Below, in pieces: positions 47,328 through 58,746 of a DNA stretch of 64,000 bases. The DNA comes from Chondrosia reniformis (lineage: Eukaryota > Porifera > Demospongiae > Chondrillida > Chondrillidae), in assembly GCA_947172415.1 (NCBI GenBank), contig OX359189.1:84501-148500 (forward strand), given 5' to 3'. Made by a program: the position numbers and the translations under genes. Below the pieces are notes generated by a model. It was given only the letters and a program-made list of their open reading frames with translations, was not told the origin of the DNA and ran no database searches. The stretch's first letter is position 1. Each line of letters starts with the position of its first letter.

Positions 47328-47594
47328 CGAGATGGTCAATAGTTTCAACAAGGTGATCCGGCGGACAGAACAACGACCGTAGTAGTACGACAAGCCATTG
47401 TTGACATAAAACCCACTCCAACATCAAATATACAATTTGAATTTCAAGTCACTGAACAGCTGACTCCACGTGACTTTAGACACGCCCTAAAGCACACCTT
47501 TTAAAGGAATTTTATGGATTCCAAAACGATGACATACGCCCACGCCTCGCTGAACTAACTCAGCAAAACTGTCAGCAGGAGTTAGTTAGTAAAA

Positions 47595-50500
47595 ATGTCG
47601 AACGAGGCTCGGTCGCCGAGCCCCTGGGACGTGGAGGAATGGTTGACCGGTCTGGGGCTAGACCATTTGGTCGATATATTCCTTGATAACGGCTACGACC
47701 TTCCCCACGTCGTAGCAAACTTATCTAACGCGGACCTTGACGCAATGCACGTTAATGACGAGGAAGAAAGAAGTTTACTAATCAAGGAAGCTGCCAAGAT
47801 CGTGGTCTCCGATAAGCCGCCCCCAAAACCGATGAGACACAGATTCAAGTCATTGTCTAGGAACACTCCTCAGCAGGTAGCTCCTGAAATTGAAGGTTCT
47901 AAAGGGAGTCTGAATAGCCTACAGTTGAAGCTCAAGTTGTCGACACAGCTCAAGAACGACCGCATTGACATTACAGCTCCGCCCTACACTACAGAGGTGA
48001 GTCGAACGATAACAGTCCTCCCAGCCTCGGTGATTTTCAACTGTTTAATTTAATAACATGAATTGGTCTTTAGGAACTGCGTAAATGCGATCGTTCATTC
48101 AATACCAGTTTGAGTTGTTATTTGAGATGCGGTTAGGATTGCAGACTCCTGAAAAGGACATTAAATTGGTTTAGTCTGTCGTCAATTCATTAAAAATTGT
48201 GTTTTTGTGAAGAGCAGTATCTGACCTGCCCCTTTGACTGTGTCACCTCCTACAGCTGGTGAGGTCTGCCTCTCCAGTTGCTTGTATTGAACAGCTGTTT
48301 AGTCCCAGGAGGTGCACGTTTATAAAATGGCAACTTATGAGCACAACATCTGCTTGACAACATTTGGGGTGGCTACATAATGCTGACATGACATTCTCTT
48401 CATCCCTCCCCCTCCCTCTCCACCTGTATTAATGCCAATGTGACTCGCTGTGATCATCTTTACCTGTTGAAGATCATTTGTATAGTACATTAAACCTATT
48501 AAGTTTGCTCTAAGGTAGCATTTTGTTGTCTAGTCTGATCCATCTAATAAGCACAAATCATCTTGTACAAAGTCCTTACTTGTAATAAAGATGTCTCCTT
48601 ATTTGTACATGTACATTTATACAGTAACAGTGGCATAGTAACTGTATAAGATTCCCTACAGAACTGTCCTTGAGTCATTCCTAAAGAAGTTGTTTACCTA
48701 TCTTTGGGTTGACAGGTGGAAAACTTTCCTTTTTTGTTAAAAAATGGAGTGTCAAACAATGGACTGTACTACCTTCTGGGGCTTTAGTGTTGGAGATTTT
48801 ATATTGTTTCAATGACTGTATATGCATAATAATTGAGAACACTATATGCTGCTCAGTGTTGAAGCATGCAGTGTCAATGGGATGTATAGAAAGGTTTGCC
48901 AAGTCTGATCCGTCCCAGTCATTCAGGTGAGACTGAACTTGACCAGCAGCCATAGGACATACCACTCCTTAAGGGAAGCTCTTTGACATGCTTCCATCCT
49001 GCGGCCATTTTCAAATGTCCCTTTGAAACATGTTTTCTGTATTCACATTCTAAAGTATCCATTCTCTGCTATGCCATCAAGACTACTGGTATAGTCCTTC
49101 ACTTTGTTCTAACTGCCTTTCCTACAATGAGAGATGTTGTAATTAGGAAAAGTTATCATTAAGTGAAATGGTTGAGTTGACTGATAAGCCCATTATCTAT
49201 ATGGCACTAATGAAGAGAGAGGGGCTATTAAATATCAGTCTTCTGTTTGCTACACTAGATGATTCAGAATGTGGTTTCTGGTTGTGTTAGCGTTCATACA
49301 TAGTGTTGTCATGCCATGTTTGTGTGATCATTGGTTGCTGTATGAATTGAGACAAGTGTAATCACTAATAATAGATGTCCGCACAGGAAATGTAGACACA
49401 ATGCCCCACCCTCTCCATTGCCCCGCCCTCTCCATTGCCCCACCCTCTCCATTGCCCCACCCTCTCCATTGCCCCACCCTCTCCATTGCCCCACCCTCTC
49501 CATTACCCCACCCTCTCCATTGCCCCACCCTCTCCATTACCCCACCCTCTCCATTGCCCCACCCTCTCCATTGCCCCACCCTCTCCATTGCCCCACCCTC
49601 TCCATTGCCCCACCCTCTTCATTGCCCCACCCTCTCCATGGCACTCACTCTATTGCTGTGTGTGTGATGGAATTCATTTCAATATTTTAAGAGACAATTA
49701 TCTCTGGTAGATTAATTAGATTAATTCAGCTAAACATGATCATACTGATCTCCCTACCTCTCTCCCTCTCTCTCTCTCTCCCTCTCAGGAAGGCTACCCA
49801 GATACACAGACCCTGCACAACCTTTCAAGAACCTATTCAGATAAGATGCCGGCTGATGTAGTTGATGTATACAATGCTCTTCAAGCCATTTGGAAGTCAC
49901 GAAGGGGAGCTGAAGGAGAACACTCCAAGTCAATCTTTACCCAACAAAAGGTGTGACAGACTTGCACAACTCATTGTGAAGAGTCAAGTCAACCCTAAAT
50001 ATGAATATTTGAACGCAAGATGGGATTTTCAGTTTTTATAAATTTCCAGATTCACTTTGCCATTAGAGAGTGAAACCAATTTACTTACTTCATGAATAAT
50101 CAATACACCAATTTAAACATGCTACATCTAGTGTGGAGTAAAAGGCCTATAGGGCCTATATGCCTTGGATGAAGATACAAGAGTTTTCTCCTTCTCTTCT
50201 CCACTGAGCCATGAAAGTAGATGTATATTATTATATTCACCCAATCCATATGTAATCCTTATACATTGTATGTGACTATTGATATGTGCTATTTTATTTC
50301 CTGTACAGCCAATTGTAACTCCTCCACTCAGTCCAACTGGAACAAGTCCTATTCCATTTGAAAACTATGATGTGAGTTTGTACCCTCCCTCTCCCTCTCT
50401 CCTTCCCTCCCTTCCTCTCTCCTTCCCTCCCTCTCCCTCTCTCCTTCCCTCCCTTCCTCTCTCCTTCCCTCCCTCTCCCTCTCTCCTTCCCTCCCTTCCT

Positions 50501-53500
50501 CTCTCCTTCCCTCCCTTCCTCTCTCCTTCCCTCCCTCTCCCTCTCTCCTTCCCTCCCTTCCTCTCTCCTTCCCTCCCTCTCCCTCTCTCCTTCCCTCCCT
50601 TCCTCTCTCCTTCCCTCCCTTCCTCTCTCCTTCCCTCCCTCTCCCTCTCTCCTTCCCTCCCTTCCTCTCTCCTTCCCTCCCTTCCTCTCTCCTTCCCTCC
50701 CTTCCTCTCTCCTTCCCTCCCTTCCTCTCTCCTTCCCTCCCTCTCCCTCTCTCCTTCCCTCCCTTCATCTCTCCTTCCCTTCCCCTCTTCCTCCCTCCCT
50801 CCCTTCCCTCATCTCTCCTTCCCTCCCTCTCCCTCTCTCCTTCCCTCCCTTCATCTCTCCTTCCCTTCCCCTCTTCCTCCCTCCCTCCTTTCCCTCATCT
50901 CTCCTTCCCTCCCTTCCTCTTTTCCTCCCTCCCTCCATATTCTCATCACTTTACTCTTCCCTCAGGAAATCTATAAACCTCCTTCAAAGGAGAAGAAGCC
51001 AATTAAAGTTCGGTGAGTTGTCTCTAACACACTCACAATGACTGTGAGATGGACTGATGCATTCATATCAAGTACCTCCTGTGAAGCTCCTGGCTTCCCA
51101 ATCACTGAACACTTTAGCAATGATGAAAATGTTGACAAGTCTTTGTTTCAAGCAAGAGCTACAGAATCCCTAGTAGTTGCAAAGCTACCATACAAATTCC
51201 AATTCTTGTCACACTTCACTCATGTAGTTGTTAATTATCACATTTCAGTGTTTATTGAGGATGTGGCCACCGTAGGATGGGGCCACCGTAGGGTGGGGCC
51301 ACCGTAGGATGGGGTCACCGTAGGATGATCCCCTCTCTCCTCCACACAGAGGGAAGAGCTCGGGCGAGCAGACTCACGTTAGACGGACTTCTACTGGCAG
51401 TATATCATCACTGAAAGTCTCTGATATCCCCACTCCAGCTGTCAGTACCTCTCTGACTGCTGAGGATGGTAGCCACAAAGTGACGGCAGCTGACGAAGTC
51501 CCTCCGAAGAAGAACTCTGCCATCAGAACAGAGAGCAGCTCCAGTGCAGACTCCCACAAAATACATGCGATCAGTAAGTACTGTATGCCCCTCAATACAT
51601 GATGAGCTGTTAGTACTGTAATACATGATGAGCTGTTAGTACTGTATGCCCCTCAATACATGATGAGCTGTTAGTACTGTATGCCCCTCAATACATGATG
51701 AGCTATAAGTACTGTATGCCCCTCAATACATGATGAGCTGTAATAGAAACTGCTTATTTTCTATCTATAGATAAAGACACAGAATCTGATTCCAGTGCCC
51801 AATCTCACGAGGAACCAAAACGAAAACGCATTTGGATAAAGAATGGAAAGAAAAAGGAGGAATACAGTGCACTAGAGAGTGACAGCTCAAATGATGAGGC
51901 TCAAGTGAAGCCAGAAAAGGTATTAAAGATTAAACTCTCCTCTGCCTATCCACTCACCACCTGTTAATCCTGCCCTGACCTTTTCTTTTTTTGTAGAATT
52001 CTACATTTAAAAGGTTTACAAAGTTCTTTTCCAGGCCCAAATCTCAAGCCCCTACAAAGCAGCTGTTGGACACTAGCATTCAGAGGACACAAAGCTTGCC
52101 TTCTGTGGCCATAGAGGAAGGTGTGTACATCTCTTTAATAGAGTGGGCGTGGCCCTGACCTAGTGGGCGTGGCCCTGACCTACTGGGTGGGGCACTTTGT
52201 ACACCCTATAATCTGTAAACTTAATGCATGTCTATAGAAATTTTCATTAGAAAAAATTCCTGTTTATAAATATTTCCTCAAGAGACATTTTAATGTACTA
52301 TTTGCGTCTTTGATTTTCAGATTTTGCTACGTATTCTCAACCGTTTGACAGTATCTTGCCAAAGGAATCCTCCTCCAGCCAGACCCTTGCCGTGCCTAGC
52401 GGACCCACAAGCAGGACCACCACTCTGCCTCCAGACTTCTCACCAAGTGGAATGAAGAAGTCATTCACTGTTGATGAGAATGACTTTAGACAAGCACATG
52501 TGAATAACTTACAACCAGAATGTAAAGGTTTGATGGTCTCCCCGAAAAGCAGCCGTTCTCCGTCACTGGATGCTGTACCAGAGCTGCCTCCAAGGAACTA
52601 CTCTTCTCCCGGATCTGACGAAGAGGTAGTGGTACCTCCGAGGAATGATGACTATATTTTGCCCATTTTTTATGACAAGGGGTCCGGCAAGGGACAGTCC
52701 CCAGCTGGTGCTGGCACGCCCCTCACCCAGCCCCCCACCAAGCCACCGAGAGGGAGATCTCTAAAAGGTGATAAATCTCCGAAACCAGTAAATGTGAAGA
52801 CAAATGCTACCAAACAGAAAGGATTTGTTAAAAATATATTCTCCAAAAAGCATCGCAAAGATTCAAACTCCACATTTTATGACAAAGGAATAGAAGAAAT
52901 TGGAAAAGAGAATGTAAACAATAACAACCAAGAGGTCTTCAAGCTATCTTCAGATGTTGGACCAGCTACTGTAGACAGTACCTCCACATGTTCTCCACTG
53001 CCACAGAAACCAGTCAGAAAGCAATCTCCAAAGTCTAAGGAAGTCATAGTCACTCCATCTCCTCCTCCAATTACCAGTCCACGAAGGCCCCCTCCTCCGC
53101 CTCCTACTGGTTATAAGAAGGTGTCACCTCCTCTCACCACAAGTAGTCTACATGATCTACCACAAAAATCAACTCCACCCCCAGCAAGTAATCCAAGGGA
53201 GTTGCCAAGGAAACCGACTCCCCCTCCAGCAAGTAGCCTGAGAGAGTTGCCAAGGAAACCGACTCCCCCTCCAGCAAGTAGCCCGAGAGAGTTGCCAAGG
53301 AAACCAACTCCTCCCCCAGCAAGTAGTACGAGAGAGTTACCAAGGAAACTAACTCCTCCCCCAGCAAGTAGTATGAGAGAGTTACCAAGGAAACCAACTC
53401 CTCCCCCAGCAAGTAGCTCAAGAGAGCTGTCACAGAAGCCCTTTTATAGTCCAAAGTTGCCTCCCAGAGCTCTACCCAGACCAGCCTCAGCGACCTATAG

Positions 53501-54379
53501 TTACTCGGCCAGTAGCTCGCCAGTGATGATGAAGAGGGCAGGGAACAAGCCAACGCTCCCTCCAAAACCATCCGATATTGCTCAAGCAATCAAAAGCCAG
53601 AGGAACTCATCATCAGAGTGTTCCTATCCCAGTCCGCCTGTAGCCCCTCCAAGGACTAAGAGGCCAGCTTCTGCTGACTTGCCGCTGTCACACCACCCAC
53701 AAGCTCCACCCACCTCGGGATCTATGCCAAAGATCCCCTCCAACCTGGTCACCAGACCCACCCTCCCTCCCAAACCCCAGGTCACCAGATCACCTTCACC
53801 TTCACAAATACATGACACAATCAACATTATTCAGGAGAAACTGAGTGAAGAGAATATCAATTTGGAACTGGATCCGTATACTTTACCGGTAAGCATATTG
53901 TAATAGTGTATTGTGGTATCTCATTGTTGAGCAATAATGTTGTAGAATGGAGGGTGTGGCATCCCCACCCTCCTGGTGAGGAGGTGGGCGGAGGAAACAA
54001 ACAGCTCTTTGGAACAAGTTGGAAGAGCTGTGGAATACATACGTCTACAACAGCTACAGACCTCAAACAGAACAGTGGTAAGCTCATCTCAAACAGTGGA
54101 AGTATTCAGCATCTCCATGCATGTCCCCTGTTTTCTCCCCATTAGATAGCAGCACAGCCAAGATACTGGATGGAGCGAACAGCAATAGACTGCTCATCAG
54201 TCGCTACATGGCTTGCCTCAATTGGCCTTTCCTTATACGCTCAGTCCTTCCAAGATATCGGAATGACTACTCTGGAGCACGTCTCTGGTATGACAGTGGA
54301 CCAGATGAGGCTACTGGACATGAGGGATCCCATTCACAAGAAATATTTGGACATTGGAATAGATTACATAAAATTGTGA
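47595..54379 (+). CDS. Scaffold protein with N-terminal and C-terminal SAM domains and proline-rich centre
   Basis: Exon 1 (47595-47996) begins MSNEARSPSPWDVEEWLTGL and holds a SAM domain (residues about 10-75, with FLDNGYDLPHVVANLSNADL). Exons at 49789-49950, 50310-50370, 50966-51013, 51350-51571, 51771-51920 and about 51998-52121 follow with Ser-rich and basic segments (KRKRIWIKNGKKKEEY, FKRFTKFFSRPKS). The large exon (52321-53889) is proline-rich with five or six tandem copies of RELPRKPTPPPASS, each an SH3-ligand-like motif, and a PPPPPPTGYKK stretch. A helical exon (about 53946-54077, RAVEYIRLQQLQTSNRT) and the last exon (54147-54379) add a second SAM domain (VATWLASIGLSLYAQSFQDI, MTVDQMRLLDMRDPIHKKYL). 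It is likely a polymerising or membrane-cortex adaptor. It recalls SASH/ANKS-type proteins, but no SH3 or ankyrin part was seen, so I give no symbol. Confidence 0.8.
47997..49788 (+). other. First intron of the SAM scaffold gene
   Basis: 1.8 kb, AT-rich, with the 17-bp minisatellite near its 3' end and a CT-rich acceptor tract (CTCTCTCTCCCTCTCAG). No other exon or gene found. Confidence 0.65.
49403..49638. repeat. 17-bp minisatellite in SAM gene intron 1
   Basis: About 14 copies of CCACCCTCTCCATTGCC; because 17 is not a multiple of three, the same peptide repeat appears in three overlapping frames. Confidence 0.95.
50376..50945 (+). repeat. 570-bp pure polypyrimidine array in a SAM gene intron
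   Basis: Almost unbroken C/T on the plus strand (units such as CTCCTTCCCTCCCTTCCTCT) running from just after the donor GTGAGT of the exon ending PFENYD to the acceptor CCCTCAG at about 50965. It is effectively a half-kilobase polypyrimidine tract. Confidence 0.93.
51570..51742 (+). repeat. 35-bp repeat starting at a 5' splice site (SAM gene)
   Basis: About four copies of a unit containing TAGTACTGTATGCCCCTCAA. The first copy begins with the donor itself (ATCA|GTAAGTACTGTATG), so later copies repeat a degraded donor (GTTAGTACTG, ATAAGTACTG). Confidence 0.8.
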
Positions 54380-54584
54380 TTATTACCCAACCCACATTTA
54401 TTTCTATACTTTTCAAATTTTTATTTATCATTAATTCATTTTAATGGCCTGAATTTAAGCACCTTAAAATGATATATGTACTCTTGTTTAACTTGCACAA
54501 TATCATACAATGAATGATGTAATAAGACGAACCTAGACTCCTAGTACATATAAATGATTGAGTAAATCCACATTAATATAGTAC
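54380..54584. other. 3' flank of the SAM scaffold gene
   Basis: AT-rich, likely 3' UTR, ending where similarity to the satellite flank blocks begins (about 54585, ATAAATATCGAACCTC). Confidence 0.5.
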
Positions 54585-55570
54585 AGGCTATAAATATCGA
54601 ACCTCGCACTATCTCTAGTTTTCTGTATCATGAAAAGTCGCTCTCCTCCCTCCACCAAGACACATACAGGCTTTTATCCATTTGCCACAGTTATGGGATG
54701 TATTGAAAATACTGCGTATTGTGTAAAATTGCTTGGAACGATTCACTGGTCTGGAATTAAAGTGGAATAATTTGACGATTTCTCGAAAATAATTGGGATC
54801 AGAAAAGTCGTTCTCCTCGGCCCATCAAGACACTTACTGTTTTTTTTCCGCTTTCCCCAGTTTTCAGATGAACCACTAATACTGCCTATGTCTTTAAATT
54901 TGCTTGGAACAATTCATTGATCTGGAAATAACGAGAAATTTGTAAAAAAATGCCCCAACCACAACCGTTTTCTTTGGACAAAACTTCATATAAATAGAAG
55001 CGAAAAACCTTATAAAGTAGGCCTACCTGGACACATCTCTATGGTGGTTGCGGTTCCCATAGAGGTTGGTAGCGCTTAGACTCTGAAGCTGTCTCCTAAT
55101 CGGTTGGTGCCATAGAGACGTGCTCACCAATAATCCGGATTTCGGGGGGGTTCCACGTAATGTGGGATTGGCATCTGATATCTTAGGATTCATATGAGTC
55201 GGCCATATCGAGAAGAACTGGTTCTTCTCACGCAAGTGACACCCAAAGCTCAACTCGGCAGAGCGTTACCACCGATCCCGGCCTCTGAGCGTCGTGGATG
55301 GTAGCGTTCGGTATGGTCCAACTTTTTTTCTTTGGAGTTTCGTTGGCTGTCGATTGGCGAAATTTCACTTTAACGAGATCCATATATTATATATGGATAG
55401 ATAGTACTTCGATAACAATCAATTACTACACAGTGCATATCCTAATGTATAATAAAATTTAGAAACTATTCTAGATTTTCGGATATAGTATCGAATTTGT
55501 CTTGATTTTATACCTTCTAACTGTCGGCCATATGTAGTATTACGCAATTTTCTCTAACAATACAGTACTG
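54585..55570. repeat. Satellite flank block, copy 1
   Basis: About 1 kb almost identical to 57760-58740 and 61450-62430. Its first 370 bp are two diverged copies of a roughly 175-bp unit (AAAAGTCG[CT]TCTCCTC near 54633 and 54803). Then come a structured-looking region with CTCTATGG/CCATAGAG complementary segments (55035-55115), the inverted repeat GAGAAGAACTGGTTCTTCTC (55209-55228), a tRNA D-arm-like stretch (55248-55266) and an AT palindrome CCATATATTATATATGG. Confidence 0.85.
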
Positions 55571-57440
55571 TAACTCTATCAAAACTAAAGATATGAAGCT
55601 AACACTTTGTGTCAGCATTCACAGACATTTATAGAGCATGTCCAAAGAGGTTTTGAAATTTTGATAAAACTTAAAAATTTGCCCTATCTCTCACCATACA
55701 TTAATTTTGTATACCGGAATGTAATGTACATTGTGAGTTGTAACTCTATCAAATGGAGAGATATGAAGCTAACACTTTGTGTCAGCATTCACAGACATCT
55801 ATACAGCATGTCCAAAGAGGTTTTGAAATTTTGATGGAACTTAAAATTTACCCTATCTCTCACCATACTTTAACTTTGAATACCAGAATTTAATATACAT
55901 TGCGGACTGTAACTCTATCAAATGGAGAGATATGAAGCTAACACTTTGTGTCAGCATTCACAGACATCTATAGAGCATGTCCAAAGAGGTTTTGAAATTT
56001 TGATGGAACTTAAAATTTGCCCTATCTCTCACCATACATTAATTTTGTATACCGGAATGTAATGTACATTGCGGGTTGTAACTCTATCAAATGGAGAGAT
56101 ATGAAGCTAACACTTTGTGTCAGCATTCACAGACATCTATACAGCATGTCCAAAGAGGTTTTGAAATTTTGATGAAACTTAAAAATTTGCCCTATCTCTC
56201 ACAATACATTAATTTTGTATACCGAAATGTAATGTACATTGCGGGTTGTAACTCTATCAAATGGAGAGATATGAAGCTAACACTTTGTGTCAGCATTCAC
56301 AGACATTTATAGAGCATGTCCAAAGAGGTTTTGAAATTTTGATGAAACTTAAAAATTTGCCCTATCTCTCACAATACATTAATTTTGTATACCGGAATGT
56401 AATGTACATTGCGGGTTGTAACTCTATCAAATGAAGAGATATGAAGCTAACACTTTGTGTCAGCATTCACAGACATCTATAGAGCATGTCCAAAGAGGTT
56501 TTGAAATTTTAATGGAACTTAAAATTTGCCCTATCTCTCACCATACATTAATTTTGTATACCGGAATGTAATGTACATTGCGGGTTGTAACTCTATCAAA
56601 TGGAGAGATATGAAGCTAACACTTTGTGTCAGCATTCACAGACATCTATACAGCATGTCCAAAGAGGTTTTGAAATTTTGATGAAACTTAAAAATTTGCC
56701 CTATCTCTCACAATACATTAATTTTGTATACCGGAATGTAATGTACATTGCGGGTTGTAACTCTATCAAATGGAGAGATATGAAGCTAACACTTTGTGTC
56801 AGCATTCACAGACATTTATAGAGCATGTCCAAAGAGGTTTTGAAATTTTGATGAAACTTAAAAATTTGCCCTATCTCTCACCATACATTAATTTTGTATA
56901 CCGGAATGTAATGTACATTGCGGGTTGTAACTCTATCAAATGGAGAGATATGAAGCTAACACTTTGTGTCAGCATTCACAGACATCTATACAGCATGTCC
57001 AAAGAGGTTTTGAAATTTTGATGAAACTTAAAAATTTGCCCTATCTCTCACAATACATTAATTTTGTATACCGGAATGTAATGTACATTGCGGGTTGTAA
57101 CTCTATCAAATGGAGAGATATGAAGCTAACACTTTGTGTCAGCATTCACAGACATTTATAGAGCATGTCCAAAGAGGTTTTGAAATTTTGATGAAACTTA
57201 AAAATTTGCCCTATCTCTCACCATACTTTAACTTTGAATACCAGAATTTAATATACATTGCGGACTGTAACTCTATCAAATGGAGAGATATGAAGCTAAC
57301 ACTTTGTGTCAGCATTCACAGACATCTATACAGCATGTCCAAAGAGGTTTTGAAATTTTGATGAAACTTAAAAATTTGCCCTATCTCTCACCATACATTA
57401 ATTTTGTATACCAGAACTTAATGTAAATTGAGGGCTGTAA
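55571..57440. repeat. 170-bp satellite, array 1 (about 11 units)
   Basis: Exact 170-bp period; each unit contains TGTAACTCTATCAAATGGAG, TGTCAGCATTCACAGACAT and GCCCTATCTCTCACAATACA. Units differ at a few percent. The repeated short frames starting MERYEAN are an effect of the repeat. Confidence 0.95.
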
Positions 57441-58746
57441 CTCTATCAAATGGAGAGATGTGAAGCTAACACTTGATGCCAGCATTCATAGACATGCATG
57501 AAACATTTCCAAAGAATTTTAGAAGTTTCAATTTATGTTCATATTTGCCCTATCTCTCACCATACATATGAGTATATCCTACAATATAGTATTGGAGCTA
57601 CAATTGCTTTCAAAGCATTATTTAGCCTAGAAATAAGAATCTATTTTTATCGGTACATTATTCTCTCAATTCTAAAATTTAAGTTAGGAATTGAGTAATT
57701 CATACAGCCCGGCCTAGTTGCAATATCGATCATAGACATTAATATCGTAGAGGCGATAAATATCAGTCTACTCGCAATATCTCTAATTTTCGGCATCAAG
57801 AAAAGTCGCTTTCCTCCCTCCATCAAGATACATACTGGCTTTTATCCATTTGCCAAAATTTTGAGATGTATTGGAAATACTGCGTATGCGTGTAAAATTG
57901 TTTGGAACGATTCACTGGTCTGGAATTAAAGTGGAATAATTTGACGATTTCTCGAAAATAATTGGGATCAGAAAAGTCGTTCTCCTCGGCCCATCAAGAC
58001 ACTTACTGTTTTTTTTCCGCTTTCCCCAGTTTTCAGATGAACCACTAATACTGCCTATGTCTTTAAATTTGCTTGGAACAATTCATTGATCTGGAAATAA
58101 CGAGAAATTTGTAAAAAAATGCCCCAACCACAACCGTTTTCTTTGGACAAAACTTCATATAAATAGAAGCGAAAAACCTTATAAAGTAGGCCTACCTGGA
58201 CACATCTCTATGGTGGTTGCGGTTCCCATAGAGGTTGGTAGCGCTTAGACTCTGAAGCTGTCTCCTAATCGGTTGGTGCCATAGAGACGTGCTCACCAAT
58301 AATCCGGATTTCGGGGGGGTTCCACGTAATGTGGGATTGGCATCTGATATCTTAGGATTCATATGAGTCGGCCATATCGAGAAGAACTGGTTCTTCTCAC
58401 GCAAGTGACACCCAAAGCTCAACTCGGCAGAGCGTTACCACCGATCCCGGCCTCTGAGCGTCGTGGATGGTAGCGTTCGGTATGGTCCAACTTTTTTTCT
58501 TTGGAGTTTCGTTGGCTGTCGATTGGCGAAATTTCACTTTAACGAGATCCATATATTATATATGGATAGATAGTACTTCGATAACAATCAATTACTACAC
58601 AGTGCATATCCTAATGTATAATAAAATTTAGAAACTATTCTAGATTTTCGGATATAGTATCGAATTTGTCTTGATTTTATACCTTCTAACGGTCGGCCAT
58701 ATGTAGTATTACGCAATTTTCTCTAACAATTCAATACTTTAACTGT
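57441..58746. repeat. Satellite flank block, copy 2 (with extra 5' part)
   Basis: Starts with a diverged last satellite unit (TGATGCCAGCATTCATAGAC), then 57540-57760, a segment missing from copy 1 but present in copy 3, then the same 1-kb block. Confidence 0.9.

Noticed and set aside
55023-55253. 76-codon minus-strand frame conserved in three places (also 58192 and 61882)
   Set aside because: Conservation only reflects recent duplication of the whole flank block; there are no synonymous differences to show selection and no known domain.
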